This document shows positions 63,101 to 64,000 of a stretch of 64,000 nt of DNA, one piece after another. The notes under the pieces were generated by a model. It saw only the letters and a list, made by a program, of their open reading frames with translations. It made no database searches and was not told where the DNA came from. The DNA is taken from NCBI GenBank assembly GCA_038533155.1, contig JBCAZH010000005.1, positions 1 to 64,000 of the forward strand, written 5' to 3'. The position numbers were made by a program, and so were the translations under genes. The DNA is from CALBPI01 sp038533155. GTDB lineage: Bacteria > Pseudomonadota > Gammaproteobacteria > Steroidobacterales > Woeseiaceae. The first letter of the stretch is position 1; each line of letters starts with the position of its first letter.

Positions 63101-64000
63101 TATTGGATGTGCCGCGTCGTGATTTGCAATTGGTCTGGTCGGAGACCAGTTTTCGTATGCAAGCGCTGCGCGACAATCCGGTTTGCGCTGCAGAGGCGTA
63201 CGAGCGGATCGCTGAAGACTCTGACCCCGGGTTGGTTGTTCATTGGCCTGAAGCGAGTAAGCACTCGCCCATTGCGGTGGGTAAGACACGACCTAGGGTT
63301 GCCGTTTTGCGCGAGCAAGGCGTCAACAGCCAGCATGAGATGGCAGCGGCTTTCCTGGTGGCCGGTTTTGAAGCCGTTGACGTGCATATGTCCGACATTG
63401 AGACTGGACGCGTCTCGCTTGAGTCGTTTCAAGCCATGGCGGCCTGCGGCGGGTTCTCGTTCGGCGATGTGTTGGGTGCCGGCGGCGGATGGGCTCGGTC
63501 GATTCTCGAAGTTGAACCGCTGAGAGATGCGTTTGCTGCTTGGTTTGCGCGCAATGATGTGCTGACGCTGGGCGTTTGCAATGGCTGCCAGATGCTCAGC
63601 CAGCTTACCGATCTGATTCCAGGATCGGAGCATTGGCCGCGATTCAGTCACAATCGGTCGGCCCAGTTTGAAGCGCGACTTTCTCAGGTTCGTATTCGTC
63701 AAAGTAGCAGCCCTTGGTTCGACGGTATGGCGGACCTGCAAGTACCGGTGGTGGTCTCACACGGTGAGGGACGCGCCGAATATGCAAGCAAGGAGCGTGC
63801 GCAAGCAGCGCTCGATGCCGGCGTAGTGGTGTCGCAATACGTTGAAGGTTCAGGCGACGTCGCAACCCGTTATCCCGCCAACCCCAACGGGTCAGACCAC
63901 GGCATCGCGATGCTGTCGAATATGGATGGGCGCGTCGCGATCAGTATGCCGCACCCGGAGCGCACGCTGCGCACCGCTCAGCATAGCTGGCATCCCGCTG
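60175..64000 (+). CDS. purL: Phosphoribosylformylglycinamidine synthase, 3'-truncated by window edge
   Basis: Large single-chain FGAM synthase of purine synthesis: converts FGAR, glutamine and ATP to FGAM. Starting at ATG 60175, 1275 codons are visible in one open frame to the window end, compared with 1295 in E. coli, so only about 20 codons are missing. FGAM synthase motifs: [43 protein letters not shown]-type region near nt 61070, and a C-terminal glutaminase with Cys in [14 protein letters not shown]. The end [17 protein letters not shown] matches the E. coli C-terminus. Confidence 0.95.
   Translation, partial: [1275 protein letters not shown]

Overview
The window is ordinary chromosomal DNA of a gammaproteobacterium. 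The evidence is the gene orders rpsF-rpsR-rplI-dnaB-alr, corB/ypjD beside ffh-rpsP-rimM-trmD-rplS, bcp-gcvR-dapA, mlaFEDCB and sufBCDSUT, together with a TatT-type TRAP transporter, type IV pilin genes and many FHA/kinase/TolB-TPR proteins. The base composition is moderately GC rich. The style suggests a free-living, probably marine lineage near the Woeseiales/Chromatiales/Steroidobacterales, but I cannot fix the family. No phage, insertion sequence, CRISPR array or integrase was seen.

Layout. 0-7.7 kb: RNase R (5' end outside the window), rlmB, ribosomal proteins S6, S18 and L9 around a DUF2232 membrane protein, the replicative helicase dnaB and alanine racemase. 7.7-11.5 kb: a minus-strand FHA / PP2C phosphatase / Ser-Thr kinase signalling module. 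11.6-15.1 kb: radA, then CorB-like and YpjD-like membrane proteins on the minus strand. 15.2-19.6 kb: a metallo-hydrolase with a hairpin-rich leader, then ffh and the rpsP operon. 19.6-23.4 kb: a complete TatT-TRAP transporter. 23.5-31.3 kb: sppA, tdh-kbl (threonine to glycine), hslR and bifunctional putA. 31.3-34.0 kb: DUF1223, an AraC-type regulator and two small overlapping genes. 34.0-40.8 kb: a SUF iron-sulphur operon led by its own Rrf2-type regulator. 40.9-46.3 kb: mlaFEDCB, mlaA and bepA (outer-membrane lipid and protein quality control). 46.4-49.1 kb: bcp, gcvR, dapA, a tiny lipoprotein in the usual bamC slot, and a tRNA-Ser(GGA) preceded by a tandem array of broken tRNA-Ser copies. 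49.1-59.6 kb: the accessory part, with a DUF885-like protein, a cyclic-nucleotide-binding/glutaredoxin/thioredoxin-reductase fusion, a pilin/GspF-like locus, and TolB-TPR, zinc-ribbon and TagH-like FHA proteins. 59.8 kb to the end: DUF1820 and purL, which runs out of the window about 20 codons before its expected end.

The most unusual signal is the 173-bp tandem repeat at 48.6-49.1 kb. Successive tRNA-Ser copies are interrupted at the T loop, and in the oldest copy also at the anticodon loop, by hairpin-forming inserts; only the last copy is intact. Second are the pilin-like locus without an assembly ATPase, containing a pilin-like protein without a prepilin cleavage motif, and the regulatory region between the SUF and mla operons, where two palindromes lie over the sufR promoter.
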